This document shows, piece after piece, positions 48,350 to 57,714 of a stretch of DNA of 64,000 nt (position 1 is the first letter of the stretch; each line of letters opens with the position of its first letter). A program made the translations under genes and the position numbers. The notes beneath the pieces were generated by a model. It had not been told where the DNA came from. It saw nothing but the letters and a program-made list of their open reading frames with translations, and ran no database searches. Source of the DNA: CAZHAX01 sp964530325 (GTDB taxonomy: Bacteria; Chloroflexota; Anaerolineae; B4-G1); NCBI GenBank assembly GCA_964530325.1, contig CAZHAX010000005.1, positions 1-64,000 on the forward strand, in the 5' to 3' direction.

Positions 48350-50647
48350 CTATGCGCTGCTCCCGGTGACCCGGCCGAGAAGCGACTTGAGCCGCCAGTA
48401 GCGCTTCGCCATGATGACGGTCCTGGTCGTCTCCCTTGCCACCCGCTCGGGGATGGTGCCGAAGAGACGCTGCTCGAACAGCCGCTCGTCGCTCGCCCCT
48501 AGCATCAGCACGTTGTAGGCCTCGGCCTCCTGGAGAATGCCGGATACAGGGTCGGGAGCGCGGACGAGGCGCGTGTGGAGCGGGTAGTCGTGTCGATCGG
48601 CGATCTCTTCCAGCATCCGCTCCGCGCGCAGGCCGGAGGGCTCGTCTGCACTATCGCGCAGGACGTGCAGCAGCGTGATCGTCGCCTTCTCGCCCGATTC
48701 CCTCTCGAACTGGCGAGCCTGAGAGATGGCCAGGTGGACCGCCAGTTCGGCGTTGGGCCCGCCCGCCGTGGGCACAAGGAACCGCCGCGGGGCCTCCCGC
48801 TCGCGGAAGCGGACCACGGCCAGGTCGCATGGCGGGTTGCGGGCGATGATATCTATCACCTTGCCGAAGGCCGCCTCCGGCGTGTGCGTGTAGCCGGGCC
48901 AATTCAGGAGAAGCAGGTCCGTGCCGCTCTCTCGAGCCGTCTCCGTGATCGCAGTGGCAACCGTGCGGCCCAGCCTGATCATCGTGTGCACGGGCACGTC
49001 GTGCTGGCGGGCCTCTTCGATGACCGCCTCCAGGATGGGCTTCCCCCGCCGCAGGAAATAGCGACCGTCGGAGATGCCGAGCTGGCGAGGCACGCGGACG
49101 ACGTGCAGCGCGAACACCTCCCCTTCCCGGTCCGCAGCCAGCGCGGACGCCAGGAGGCTGAGCAGGCGCGCCTGGTAGGTATCCGCCACCGGGATGAGCA
49201 CTGAGTAGCCGGCGGCGGCCACGATCTCCTCGTGGATGATCCCAACCGGCTCGGGCATAGCCTCCGCGCTCCGAGCGTAGGCCAGGTAGAAGACGGTGCC
49301 GGCGGCTATCCAGCCCAGGCCTGTGTATCCCGCTGCTGTGCTCAGGCCGAAAAGGTAGATTGAGAGAAGCACCTGGGAGGCGATGCCCAGGAGCGGCAGG
49401 AGCGGCATCAGAGGTACCTTGAAGGGTCTCTTCGCCTCCGGCCTTTTCATGCGGAGGGCGATAACGGAGGCGTTCACCAAAGCGAAGAGCAGCATGAACA
49501 TCATGTTCGTGGCGTAGGCTACTTCCTCGATCGGCAGCAGCACAGCCATGGCCGTGCTCAGAGCTCCGGAGAAGATGATCGCCCAGTGGGGGGTGCGGCG
49601 GGTAGGATGGACGCTCCCGAAGAAGCCGGGCAGGTCTCTATTGCGGCCCATGGCAAAGCAGATTCGCGACGACGAGTAGACGGTGGCATTCAGGGCGGAG
49701 AGTGTAGAGAGCAGCCCTCCGATGAGGAGAACTATCGCTCCGTAGGGCATCAGCGTCGCGGCCGCGTCCACCACTGCCTTCTCCGGCTCCGCACCGGCGG
49801 CGCCGACCCGGCCCAGGAACTGCCATGAGGGGGTACCATCCGCCGTCTCCAGCCCACCGAGCAGCGCTACGGCGACGGCCAGGTAGATGACGATGGAGAT
49901 CGCCAGCGAAAGGAAGATAGCCCTCGGGATGTTGCGCCCGGGCTTGACCACCTCCTCGCCGGACTGGGCAACGATCTCGTATCCCTCGAACGCGACGGCC
50001 GTCAGCCCCATCGCCGCCGCAACACCTGCGAACCCGTTGGGCAGAAACGGGACGAACTCGGAGGTCCAGTCCGGCCGGCCAAGGAGCGCCTTCATTCCGA
50101 AGAGAACGAGAGCGATCAGGATTGCGATCTTGGCCAGCGTGAGGATACCGCCCACCTTGCCCGTCTCCGATGCGCCGCGGTAATTGACGAAGGTGAAGAG
50201 CGCCACGGCGGAAACTGTGAGCACTATGGCCAGGAGCGATTGAGGCAGAGCGAAGGGTGCCATCTGGGCCATCTCGAGGAGTTCAGCGGCGAATGAGCCG
50301 AAGACCAGGGCGTAGAGGCTGCAGGCGACCGCCTGGGCAAACCAGGACATCCACCCGCTGAGGAATCCGAAGTAGGAGGAAAGGCCCTCACGGGCCCACG
50401 AGTACCCTCCTCCCGCGCCGGGAAACGCAGCCCCAAGCTCAGCGTAGCTGGATGCGGTGAGCAGTGCCACCAGCCCGTTCAGCAGGAAGGCCAGGAGCAG
50501 TGCCGGCCCGGCCAGGCCGGCGGCGGGGCCGGTCAGGGCGAAGATGCCCGCGCCGATCATGGCCCCGACACCGATCATCGTGATGTCGAAGAGCCCCAGT
50601 CCGCGGGTCAGCGTGATCTTGACTGCTTGGTCGCTGCTGCTTGCCAT
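48350..50647 (-). CDS. APC-family permease with two C-terminal USP domains
   Basis: A 765-aa transporter: about 12 hydrophobic segments (10-450) of the amino acid permease family, with MIGVGAMIGAGIFALTG and the GGGYSWAREGL loop, then two universal-stress-protein domains (about 470-765). A similar domain order occurs in the 9339-12524 protein, which adds DUF389. USP domains may bind ATP or cyclic nucleotides and gate the transporter. The ATG at 50647 is the first residue of the conserved N terminus. Its promoter lies at 50732-50760. The substrate is unknown. Confidence 0.9.
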   Translation of the reverse strand: MASSSDQAVKITLTRGLGLFDITMIGVGAMIGAGIFALTGPAAGLAGPALLLAFLLNGLVALLTASSYAELGAAFPGAGGGYSWAREGLSSYFGFLSGWMSWFAQAVACSLYALVFGSFAAELLEMAQMAPFALPQSLLAIVLTVSAVALFTFVNYRGASETGKVGGILTLAKIAILIALVLFGMKALLGRPDWTSEFVPFLPNGFAGVAAAMGLTAVAFEGYEIVAQSGEEVVKPGRNIPRAIFLSLAISIVIYLAVAVALLGGLETADGTPSWQFLGRVGAAGAEPEKAVVDAAATLMPYGAIVLLIGGLLSTLSALNATVYSSSRICFAMGRNRDLPGFFGSVHPTRRTPHWAIIFSGALSTAMAVLLPIEEVAYATNMMFMLLFALVNASVIALRMKRPEAKRPFKVPLMPLLPLLGIASQVLLSIYLFGLSTAAGYTGLGWIAAGTVFYLAYARSAEAMPEPVGIIHEEIVAAAGYSVLIPVADTYQARLLSLLASALAADREGEVFALHVVRVPRQLGISDGRYFLRRGKPILEAVIEEARQHDVPVHTMIRLGRTVATAITETARESGTDLLLLNWPGYTHTPEAAFGKVIDIIARNPPCDLAVVRFREREAPRRFLVPTAGGPNAELAVHLAISQARQFERESGEKATITLLHVLRDSADEPSGLRAERMLEEIADRHDYPLHTRLVRAPDPVSGILQEAEAYNVLMLGASDERLFEQRLFGTIPERVARETTRTVIMAKRYWRLKSLLGRVTGSSA

Positions 50648-50731
50648 GGGTGGTGTGGATATGCGCTGGTATGGAAGGCGGCGGCGTCTTTCCCGCAAGG
50701 GTCCAGCCCGCCCCCCTCGAGGCGTTGCCGG

Positions 50732-50760
50732 ATTATCCCACTAAGGGCCTGCTTTGTCCA
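50732..50760 (-). promoter_or_regulatory. Promoter of the APC-USP gene
   Basis: TGGACA (50755-50760), 17-bp spacer, GATAAT (50732-50737) on the minus strand. Start near 50725, leader about 78 nt. Confidence 0.65.
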
Positions 50761-50821
50761 GCTGTTCACGTCCGGCGACGGCCGGCGCGCCGCCACCGTC
50801 GCAGCTCTCGGACGCGTCTTC

Positions 50822-50849
50822 TTGCGCGGGGTCGGCACTGTGCTACAAT
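50822..50849 (+). promoter_or_regulatory. Promoter of the CAP-domain gene
   Basis: TTGCGC (50822-50827), 16-bp spacer ending TGTGC, TACAAT (50844-50849). The ATG at 50857 is 7 nt beyond the -10, again implying a leaderless mRNA. Confidence 0.75.
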
Positions 50850-50856
50850 CCCGACG

Positions 50857-52017
50857 ATGTCCAAGTCTCGGCTGGTCAGAGCGGCGGCCGTCGGTCTCGT
50901 GTTGACCGTGGCCGCTGTAGGGTATGTCTTGGCCCGACCGTCCGGCGACCTGGCCGCCCCGCTCTGGGTATTCCAGGGGGACGAGGTCGACGCGTGGCTG
51001 GCGGCAATCAACCAGGTCCGCCTTCAGGAAGGGCTCGCTCCATACGGCTACAACCTGCTGCTTTCCGCGGCGGCGCAGCGGCACGCGGACGACGTGGCGG
51101 CGAACGGGTTCGCCTACTCGGACGTGCACAGGGGCTCCGACGGTTCCACATCGAAGGAACGCATCGAGGATGCCGGCTACCAGGCTTGGACTTGGAGCAG
51201 CGGTATCCCCATCACCGGGGAGAACGTCTGGACGGGGTTTGGCGGTATCGAAGATGCGATGACGTTCTTCATGAACAGCGAGCCCCACCGGAAGAACCTG
51301 CTCAACACCGGCCACCGCGAGATCGGCATCGGAGTGGCGGTCGACGACCCGGGCCGCGACATCTTCGTGCTTGACTTCGCCGTTCAGCCGAACGTGTTGC
51401 CGATCTTCATCCAGGACGGGGCAGAAACCACGGATAGCACCGAGGTTGAGATCAGGCTGACTAACGAGGACGCCCGCGTGAACGGCGGGACGGCGGACCA
51501 GATGGGCCAGGCGACCGAGGTTCGCGCCGGGGGTAAGCCCACCTTCGGCGACGACGCAGCTTGGCAGGCCTGGGAATCCTACCTGGAATGGACGCTCGCG
51601 GAGCTCGGCGGCGAGCAGGCGGTGTGGGTGGAGTTTCGCGACCAGCTGGGCCGCACCAGCGTCTCTTCGGACACCATCGTGCTGGTCGGCCTCCCGGCGG
51701 CAACGGACACCGCCGTGCCCCCTACGGATACGCCGGAGCCGACGATCACGCTCACTCCCTCGCCCACTGCCACTCCCACGCCCACCGCGACGCCCGAGCC
51801 CACGGCGACTCCGACGCCAACACCCACTCTGGGGCCTCCCACTGCAACACCATTCCCGACGTGGACGCCGCTGCCGAGGCTTGTTGTGCGCGAGCTGGAC
51901 GCGTCTGACGCGCATGTGGGCCTGGTGGTCGGATTGCAGGGCGTGGCGGCTGTGCTTGGTCTCTTTGTAGCTCTACGGCGGGGCCCAGGCGGCCGGCAGG
52001 CAGGCAGGTCGAAGTAG
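50857..52017 (+). CDS. CAP (SCP/PR1) domain protein, exported and membrane-anchored
   Basis: A 386-aa protein: signal anchor (about 8-27), CAP domain (about 40-190) with INQVRLQEGLAPYGYN, the RHADDVA His, GENVW and SEPHRKNLLN, then a linker with many TPTP and SPTATPTPT units (about 280-330) and a C-terminal hydrophobic segment before a basic tail. CAP proteins are extracellular and of various functions; bacterial roles are poorly known. The start at 50857 is set by the promoter and is probably leaderless. murI follows 5 nt after its stop. Confidence 0.9.
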   Translation: MSKSRLVRAAAVGLVLTVAAVGYVLARPSGDLAAPLWVFQGDEVDAWLAAINQVRLQEGLAPYGYNLLLSAAAQRHADDVAANGFAYSDVHRGSDGSTSKERIEDAGYQAWTWSSGIPITGENVWTGFGGIEDAMTFFMNSEPHRKNLLNTGHREIGIGVAVDDPGRDIFVLDFAVQPNVLPIFIQDGAETTDSTEVEIRLTNEDARVNGGTADQMGQATEVRAGGKPTFGDDAAWQAWESYLEWTLAELGGEQAVWVEFRDQLGRTSVSSDTIVLVGLPAATDTAVPPTDTPEPTITLTPSPTATPTPTATPEPTATPTPTPTLGPPTATPFPTWTPLPRLVVRELDASDAHVGLVVGLQGVAAVLGLFVALRRGPGGRQAGRSK

Positions 52018-52022
52018 ACGGC

Positions 52023-52874
52023 ATGTCCATAGGGGTGTTCGATTCGGGCGTGGGCGGGCTGAGCGTCTGGCGGGAGATAGTACGGCTAGTGCCGGATGCG
52101 GAGACGATCTATGTTGCCGATCAGGCGAACGTGCCCTACGGCACACGGCAGCTCGTCGAGGTCAGAAGGCTAAGCGAGGCTATCACCCGCTTCCTGTTAG
52201 ACGGAGGGGCTGAGATGGTGGTCGTTGCCTGCAACACCGCATCTGCAGCCGCTCTGCATCACCTGCGGGAGATCTTCCCGGATGTGCCCTTTGTGGGAAT
52301 GGAGCCGGCGGTGAAGCCGGCCGTGGCGCAAAGTCGGAGCGGTATTGTTGGAGTCTTGGCCACTCCCGCCACGTTCGAAGGAGAGCTGTTCGCGAGCCTG
52401 CTGGAGCGGTATGCCGGTGAGGCGAAGGTGATGACGCAGGTCTGTCCCGGCCTGGTCGAGGCGGTCGAATCGGGATTTCTCGATTCGGAAGAGACGAGAC
52501 TACAGGTTCGGCGCTGTCTGGCTCCGCTGGCCCAGGCTGGCGCGGACCAGCTTGTTCTCGGCTGTACGCACTATCCCTTCCTGCGTAGTCTCATCGAGGA
52601 TGAGGCGGGGCCGGATGTGACCGTGGTCGATCCATCCCCAGCCGTCGCCAGGCAGGCTGTGCATGTATTGCGCAGCTCCGGGCTTCTCCGTGCCGCCGAG
52701 GATCCTGGAGATGGTGAGCACCGGGGCGGCCGTCATCTGTTCTTCACGACAGGCGAAGTGGCGCGGTTCGCCGGGCTGCTCGAGCGCCTCGTGGGTCTGG
52801 CCGCCGCCGGCAGGAAGGAAGTGCGAGCGGCGCGGTGGAGCGAGGGCAGCCTGGAAGCAAGGAGGGCGGATTGA
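52023..52874 (+). CDS. murI: Glutamate racemase
   Basis: A 283-aa cofactor-independent racemase that supplies D-glutamate for peptidoglycan. The two catalytic Cys are C70 in VACNTAS and C181 in GCTHYP. The N terminus IGVFDSGVGGLSVW and the NVPYGTR loop match the family. The C-terminal 30 residues are extra and basic. It lies 5 nt after the CAP gene, and its stop overlaps the start of xseB (TTGA). Confidence 0.95.
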   Translation: MSIGVFDSGVGGLSVWREIVRLVPDAETIYVADQANVPYGTRQLVEVRRLSEAITRFLLDGGAEMVVVACNTASAAALHHLREIFPDVPFVGMEPAVKPAVAQSRSGIVGVLATPATFEGELFASLLERYAGEAKVMTQVCPGLVEAVESGFLDSEETRLQVRRCLAPLAQAGADQLVLGCTHYPFLRSLIEDEAGPDVTVVDPSPAVARQAVHVLRSSGLLRAAEDPGDGEHRGGRHLFFTTGEVARFAGLLERLVGLAAAGRKEVRAARWSEGSLEARRAD

Positions 52875-53089
52875 AGGGCGTAGACAAGCTCAGCTTCGAA
52901 GAGGCGTTCGCCGAGCTGGAGGAGACTGTACGGAAGCTCGAGGAAGGGGGGCTCACCCTCGAGCAGAGCCTGGAGCTCTTCGAGCGAGGGCAGGCACTGG
53001 CCGCACGCTGCAATGTTCAATTGGACGAGGCAGAACTGAAAGTGCGCCGACTGACGCCCGAAGGCCTGGTTCCCTTGGAGGAGGACTAG
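52871..53089 (+). CDS. xseB: Exodeoxyribonuclease VII small subunit
   Basis: A 72-aa helical protein with the XseB signature LSFEEAFAELEETVRKLEEGGLTLEQSLELFERG. It pairs with XseA in exonuclease VII, which trims single-stranded DNA. The TTG start at 52871 overlaps the murI stop and is preceded by a perfect AAGGAGG five nt away; a longer GTG start at 52835 would ignore that site. xseA is not in the window, though the two are usually adjacent. Confidence 0.9.
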   Translation: MKGVDKLSFEEAFAELEETVRKLEEGGLTLEQSLELFERGQALAARCNVQLDEAELKVRRLTPEGLVPLEED

Positions 53090-53101
53090 CGGCCGGCGGC
53101 G

Positions 53102-54202
53102 CTAGGGATTGAAGCGGAAGAGGCACACGTCTCCGTCCTGCACCAGATAGTCACGGCCTTCGGTGCGGACCTGCCCTCTGTCGCGCGCCTCCTGCCAGCC
53201 TCCGATCTCATCCAGCAGCTCGAACGGCACCACCTCCACACGGATGAAGCCTTGCTCCATCTCGCTGTGCACTTTCCCGGCAGCCCTCGGCGCTGGTGTG
53301 CCGCGTGGCAGTGGCCAGGCCCGCACCTCCTTGCCTCCGGCGATAGTGAAGAAGGTGATCAAGTCCAGGCCCTGGTATCCTGCCTCAGCCAGCGCGTGCA
53401 GCCCGGATCGATCCAGCCCGACCTCGGCGCGGTAGGCGGCAGCTTCGTCCGCAGGCCACTCACTGAGGTCAACCTCCAGCTGGGCGCAGACGACGACGAA
53501 AGGGGCACCCTGGCTGCGGGCCAGCCGGGCCACCTTGTCTGCCATGGGGCCGCCCCCGGGCAGGTCGTGCTCGTTGACATTGGCGACGTAGATGCGCTTC
53601 TTCGCCGTGAGCAGGCTCATCTCGTGGGCCAGCGACGCCTCCCGCTCGCCGCCGGCCGCCCACTCGGCGGCGCTTTGCCCGGCCTGTAGGGCTGCAAGCA
53701 GGGACTCCACGGCGGCGACCTCGGCGGCGTGGTCGCGCGGGCTGGCCTTGGCTGCGGACCGAGCCTTTTCCAGCCGCCGTTCGACCACCTCCAGATCGGC
53801 CAGCACTAACTCCAGGTCGAGCACTTCCAGGTCGCGCAGCGGGTCCACAGTGCCGCACACGTGGGCAACGTTGGGGTCTTCGAAGCAGCGACAGAGCGCA
53901 GCGACTGCGTCGACTGTGCGGATGTGGCCCAGGAACTGATTGCCTAGGCCTTCGCCTCGATGAGCTCCCTCTACCAGGCCTGCTATGTCCACGAACTCGA
54001 TTGTCGCTGGCGTTACCCGCTCCGGTCCGATCAGAGCGGCGAGCCGCTCGAGCCGGGCGTCGGGCACGGCCGCCACTCCCCGATTCGGCTCGATGGTGGT
54101 GAAGGGGTAGGCGGCGACCGCGGCCCCCGCTCTGGTGAGGGCGTTGAAGAGAGTGGACTTGCCCACATTCGGTAGGCCGACTAACCCGATCTGAAGGGCC
54201 AT
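53102..54202 (-). CDS. ychF: Ribosome-associated ATPase YchF (OLA1 type)
   Basis: A 366-aa Obg-family P-loop protein with G1 GLPNVGKST, G3 DIAGLVEGAHRGEGLGNQFL, and NVNE in place of the GTP-specific NKxD, the mark of ATP-preferring YchF. A coiled-coil insert spans about 135-200, and a TGS domain forms the C terminus. YchF binds ribosomes and is redox-sensitive. It lies 15 nt downstream of the large sensor kinase gene and converges on xseB. Confidence 0.95.
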   Translation of the reverse strand: MALQIGLVGLPNVGKSTLFNALTRAGAAVAAYPFTTIEPNRGVAAVPDARLERLAALIGPERVTPATIEFVDIAGLVEGAHRGEGLGNQFLGHIRTVDAVAALCRCFEDPNVAHVCGTVDPLRDLEVLDLELVLADLEVVERRLEKARSAAKASPRDHAAEVAAVESLLAALQAGQSAAEWAAGGEREASLAHEMSLLTAKKRIYVANVNEHDLPGGGPMADKVARLARSQGAPFVVVCAQLEVDLSEWPADEAAAYRAEVGLDRSGLHALAEAGYQGLDLITFFTIAGGKEVRAWPLPRGTPAPRAAGKVHSEMEQGFIRVEVVPFELLDEIGGWQEARDRGQVRTEGRDYLVQDGDVCLFRFNP

Positions 54203-54217
54203 CGTCTGTGCTGCTGG

Positions 54218-57200
54218 CTACCGACCTGGCTTTTCGCCCTTCCGGGCAACGGGCAGCTTGAAGGAGATGGTGCTGCCTGTCCCTGGCTCGCTATCTATGG
54301 ACACCGTACCGCCGTGGCGGCGCACGATCGACAGCACGGCCGACAGGCCCATCCCGATCTGCTCCTTGCCAGAAGCTTCGCTGCTCGGCGTGCCTCTGAA
54401 GGCCTCTAGTACGCGTGCCAGCTCGCCGGGTGGGAAACCCTTGCCTGTGTCTGCTATTCTGATCTGAGCCTCGTCCCCCTGGGTCTCCAGTCCGACTGTG
54501 ACGATACCGCCCGCCGGCGTGTGCTTGACGGCGTTGTCCACGAGCAGGTTGACGGCCTGGCGCAGGAGGTCTGCATCGCCGGAGACGGTGGTGCCCCTCT
54601 CGGGCACGTCAAGGCGCAGGGACAGCCCCTTGGCTGCCGCGTGGGCCCGGCGGCTGTCGACGGATTGGGTCAGGATCGTCCCCAGGTGACATGGCCGCAG
54701 ATCGAGCGGCTGGTCGCTGTCGGCGAACTCCAGCTCAGTCAACTCATCCAGCATCTGCTCCATCTGCCGGGCGCCCATCATCATCTTGTCCAGGAAGAGG
54801 CCCTGCCTCTCGTTCAATTCGCCCTCGGTGGGGAACATCGCTCCATAGCCTCGGACGAGGGATAGGGGTGTGCGCAGATCGTGGGTGAGCTTGCCAATGA
54901 ACTCCGCCCGGCTCTCGTCCGCCTGTCTGAAGTCGGACACATCCTGCATGCGAATAGCCTGCCCCGCTGGCTGCCCTTCCGGCCCTACCACGGTCGATCC
55001 GGCGAAGCGCCAGGTCCGGCCGTCGGGGAGCGAGACATCGTGCGATTGAAGCTCGCCCTTTGCACCAGCGTCCTGGATCAGCTGCAGGAGGGGAGAAGGA
55101 AGCCCGATCTGGCTCAACTCCTTGCCAGCCGCCTCGGTGCCGTCGACGCCCAGAGCCTGTGCCGCTGCGGGATTCATGTGGATGATCTTGCCCTCCTGGT
55201 CTGTAATGACGATCCCCTCTCCGGAATCGTCCAGTACTGCTGCCAGGCGAAACCTCTCCGCCCGAGCCTCGCCCAGCTGGTGGGAGCTGTCGAGGAGAGC
55301 CCCGATAAGTCCGGAAAGGCTGCGAATCAGCGAGATGCTGGCATCGCTGAACTCCTGCGGCTCGGTGTAGCCAGTCCACATTATGACAGAGGGTACGTTG
55401 GCCGTGCGGATCGGCACGGCGACGAGCGCCTTGATCTCTCCCCGTGACGCCCGTCTGTCGATGAAGGTCGTCTCCTTGCTCAGGTCCTCGATGACGATAG
55501 GCTTGTCCGGCTCGGTGGCTGCTGCCCCAAGCGCGCTGTCTACAAGGGCCACGCCATCGACAGCATCGCCGCGGCCGACAACCGTCTGAGGTGTGCCCTC
55601 ACGCGAGGGAAAGACCAGTCTGGCCACAGCCGAACCGGAGGCTTTGAGTGCGGCCTCAAGGACCATGGGCACAGCGTCCCTTGGTTCGGCCACCGTGGCG
55701 ATCCGCTGACCTACCTCGGCGATCACGGTCAGCGCTTCGTGGAGATCCTCTGATGTCATGGGCGCACCCCCGGCCTTCTGTTGCGAGTGTTCATATTCAT
55801 CTTCCACCGCCGGACGGCTGTCAGGTTCGACCTCGCTACCTGCCGATGCCGCAAGTCGCTGCGCGGCGAGCGGGGCGGCAACGGCGACGGCCGCCGAGAC
55901 CAGGACCTGCAGCAGCAGAAGCGGTAGAGCGACACGCCCTGCTTGGGCGAGAATGGCCTCGAAGGGCAACAGCAGCACGATCGTCCAGGGGCTTCCTTCG
56001 ACGGGGAGGTAGTAAGTCAGCTCCCTGGCCGTACCGTCGACGCCGCGGCCGTCGAATACTGTGCCGCGGCCGTCAGCGGCTATTGGGACGGCCGTTCTGT
56101 CTCGGGGCCAATCGGCGAGCAGCAGGGCGGCGTCTGCGTGGACGACGATGCGGTTCTCGCCGTCTACAACGAAAGCCTGGCGTAGGCCATCCGGGTCCTG
56201 CAGGCCTTCCAGGATGCCCCTCAGAAGGGGATTGACTTCCGCCCTGACGCGGCCCAGGAGAACGCGATAGGGCGATGCGGAGTCGCCGCTCCCGACGGGA
56301 GCCAGGAACGAGAAGACCACACCGTCCTCGCCGGAGGAATGGGCACTGGTGGTCTGTGGGGCCCCTGCGTCGACGACGAGTTGGAGTGACTGGTGCTCCT
56401 CCTCCGTGAGCTGCGCCGGCGTGACGCAGGGTGGATAGTCGGCGATGGGCACGCCGCCGTCCGTGAACAGCGCCAGGCGGTCGAAGAAAGCCACCGCGCT
56501 CTGGTCGCTGCGCAACTGCTCCTCGAGAGTACTCTGGCTCTCTGCCTGCAGCCCTTCCTCGGCAGCGAACTGGGCGAGCAATCCCTCGCCTGCGTGGACG
56601 AAGTAGGCGAATCCGAGCGCTGCCGCCTCGGCGTCGACTGCCATTCGATCTATGGCCTGGCTCTTCTCCACGCGAACGACCTCAGCGGTCACCGCGCACA
56701 GCGGCCCGGCCGTCAGAATCAGGAGCAGCGGGGCGACCGAAAGGAGTGCCCTGCGGTGGATACTGCGGCTGTATGGAGCGGTCTTGGACGGGTCATGGAC
56801 AAGCCTGACGCTCGGGAGGAGAGCGAAAGCGGCCTGGGCAGCAAGGCCGGCGACCAGGCTCTCGACTAGAAGTGCTGGCAGGCTGGCGGTGGTCCAGGCC
56901 AGCGCGTCGGCCAGGCCGGCCAACGGGCGGTCCGCAAGGCGGACGAAGACGGATAGGCAGAGCATCGGCGCCGCGGCCAGAGCGGCAAGTAGGCAGGCGG
57001 CCAGCGGCTGGCGAAGCAGCATGGCCAGGCGGCCGCGATACTCCTGGTGCAGCAGCAGCCCCAGGACAAGGCCGAAGAGCGCCAGGTGAAACGCGTCCGT
57101 GAGCCCGCCCGTGGTCAGGGCGGCCTGCACCAGCCCGCTGGCCCAGCCAACGAGCAGGGCCGGGCCCGCCCCGAGCCACGCGGCCACGACTACCGGCAGG

Positions 57201-57484
57201 GCGCCCAGCAAGGCGACAGACGGCGGCGGTCCGCCAGTGTACAGATCAGGGCGGGCTCCATCAGCTCCGGCGCCGGGGGTCAGCACCAGGAGAAGCGTTA
57301 GCGGCACTGTGCTGATGAGACAGCCGGCCAACACAAGGCGGCGCTTCCAGCCTTGGACTGAACGGCGTTGGAGCGCGACTACTAGCAGCGCCAGGGCCGT
57401 GCATAGGAGCTGCAGTGGGTACTCCCACGCCTGCGGCTCCAGCAACCCGGGGCCGCCCCATGTCCGCCAAGTCTCAAATTCCAT
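54218..57484 (-). CDS. Large membrane sensor histidine kinase (Cache-GAF-PAS-HisKA-HATPase)
   Basis: A 1088-aa sensor kinase. About seven hydrophobic segments at the N terminus (20-235) form a membrane sensor region. A further helix (about 245-270) and an extracellular Cache-like domain (about 275-510) precede another helix (about 515-545). Cytoplasmic GAF (about 600-735), PAS (about 745-860) and HisKA domains follow, with H868 in THDLRTP, then a HATPase with N box (LVDNAVKHT) and DTGKGFP. All kinase motifs are intact. No response regulator is adjacent. ychF lies 15 nt downstream. The promoter (57602-57629) is divergent from that of yajC. Confidence 0.9.
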   Translation of the reverse strand: MEFETWRTWGGPGLLEPQAWEYPLQLLCTALALLVVALQRRSVQGWKRRLVLAGCLISTVPLTLLLVLTPGAGADGARPDLYTGGPPPSVALLGALPVVVAAWLGAGPALLVGWASGLVQAALTTGGLTDAFHLALFGLVLGLLLHQEYRGRLAMLLRQPLAACLLAALAAAPMLCLSVFVRLADRPLAGLADALAWTTASLPALLVESLVAGLAAQAAFALLPSVRLVHDPSKTAPYSRSIHRRALLSVAPLLLILTAGPLCAVTAEVVRVEKSQAIDRMAVDAEAAALGFAYFVHAGEGLLAQFAAEEGLQAESQSTLEEQLRSDQSAVAFFDRLALFTDGGVPIADYPPCVTPAQLTEEEHQSLQLVVDAGAPQTTSAHSSGEDGVVFSFLAPVGSGDSASPYRVLLGRVRAEVNPLLRGILEGLQDPDGLRQAFVVDGENRIVVHADAALLLADWPRDRTAVPIAADGRGTVFDGRGVDGTARELTYYLPVEGSPWTIVLLLPFEAILAQAGRVALPLLLLQVLVSAAVAVAAPLAAQRLAASAGSEVEPDSRPAVEDEYEHSQQKAGGAPMTSEDLHEALTVIAEVGQRIATVAEPRDAVPMVLEAALKASGSAVARLVFPSREGTPQTVVGRGDAVDGVALVDSALGAAATEPDKPIVIEDLSKETTFIDRRASRGEIKALVAVPIRTANVPSVIMWTGYTEPQEFSDASISLIRSLSGLIGALLDSSHQLGEARAERFRLAAVLDDSGEGIVITDQEGKIIHMNPAAAQALGVDGTEAAGKELSQIGLPSPLLQLIQDAGAKGELQSHDVSLPDGRTWRFAGSTVVGPEGQPAGQAIRMQDVSDFRQADESRAEFIGKLTHDLRTPLSLVRGYGAMFPTEGELNERQGLFLDKMMMGARQMEQMLDELTELEFADSDQPLDLRPCHLGTILTQSVDSRRAHAAAKGLSLRLDVPERGTTVSGDADLLRQAVNLLVDNAVKHTPAGGIVTVGLETQGDEAQIRIADTGKGFPPGELARVLEAFRGTPSSEASGKEQIGMGLSAVLSIVRRHGGTVSIDSEPGTGSTISFKLPVARKGEKPGR

Positions 57485-57601
57485 CAGCCTCTCGTGCCGG
57501 CCCGGCGAAAGCGGTGGGGTAGATGCACCCTGACGGGAGTCGACGTTGGATTGGCTCCGGTGGTGTGTTGAAGGGTGCAGGCTCTGCTGACCCTAGGCGC
57601 G

Positions 57602-57629
57602 ATTATAGCACGGGGGGGCCATTATTCAA
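57602..57629 (-). promoter_or_regulatory. Promoter of the large sensor kinase gene
   Basis: TTGAAT (57624-57629), 16-bp spacer ending TGC, TATAAT (57602-57607) on the minus strand. The leader to the ATG at 57484 is about 110 nt and contains an 8-bp inverted repeat (TGCACCCT 57524-57531 and AGGGTGCA 57572-57579). Confidence 0.75.
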
Positions 57630-57632
57630 GCC

Positions 57633-57660
57633 TTGTCCGCGCCGGGGGCGAGGGTATAAT
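57633..57660 (+). promoter_or_regulatory. Promoter of yajC
   Basis: TTGTCC (57633-57638), 16-bp spacer, TATAAT (57655-57660). The -35 lies only 3 bp from the -35 of the divergent kinase promoter, so polymerases could interfere with each other. Confidence 0.75.
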
Positions 57661-57714
57661 ACGAGTCCCGCGGGCCGGCGTGGCCTGCGAAATGCACAAT
57701 CTAGGAGGTCGAAA

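Noticed and set aside
50650..50745. Two DnaA-box-like sequences (TGTGGATAT, TTATCCCAC)
   Set aside because: Only two imperfect boxes, one of them overlapping the APC-USP promoter; chance is likely.
51715..51860. Thr-Pro coding repeats as a genomic tandem repeat or CRISPR-like array
   Set aside because: The periodicity comes from the TPTP linker of the CAP protein and is in frame; no CRISPR spacer pattern exists in the window.
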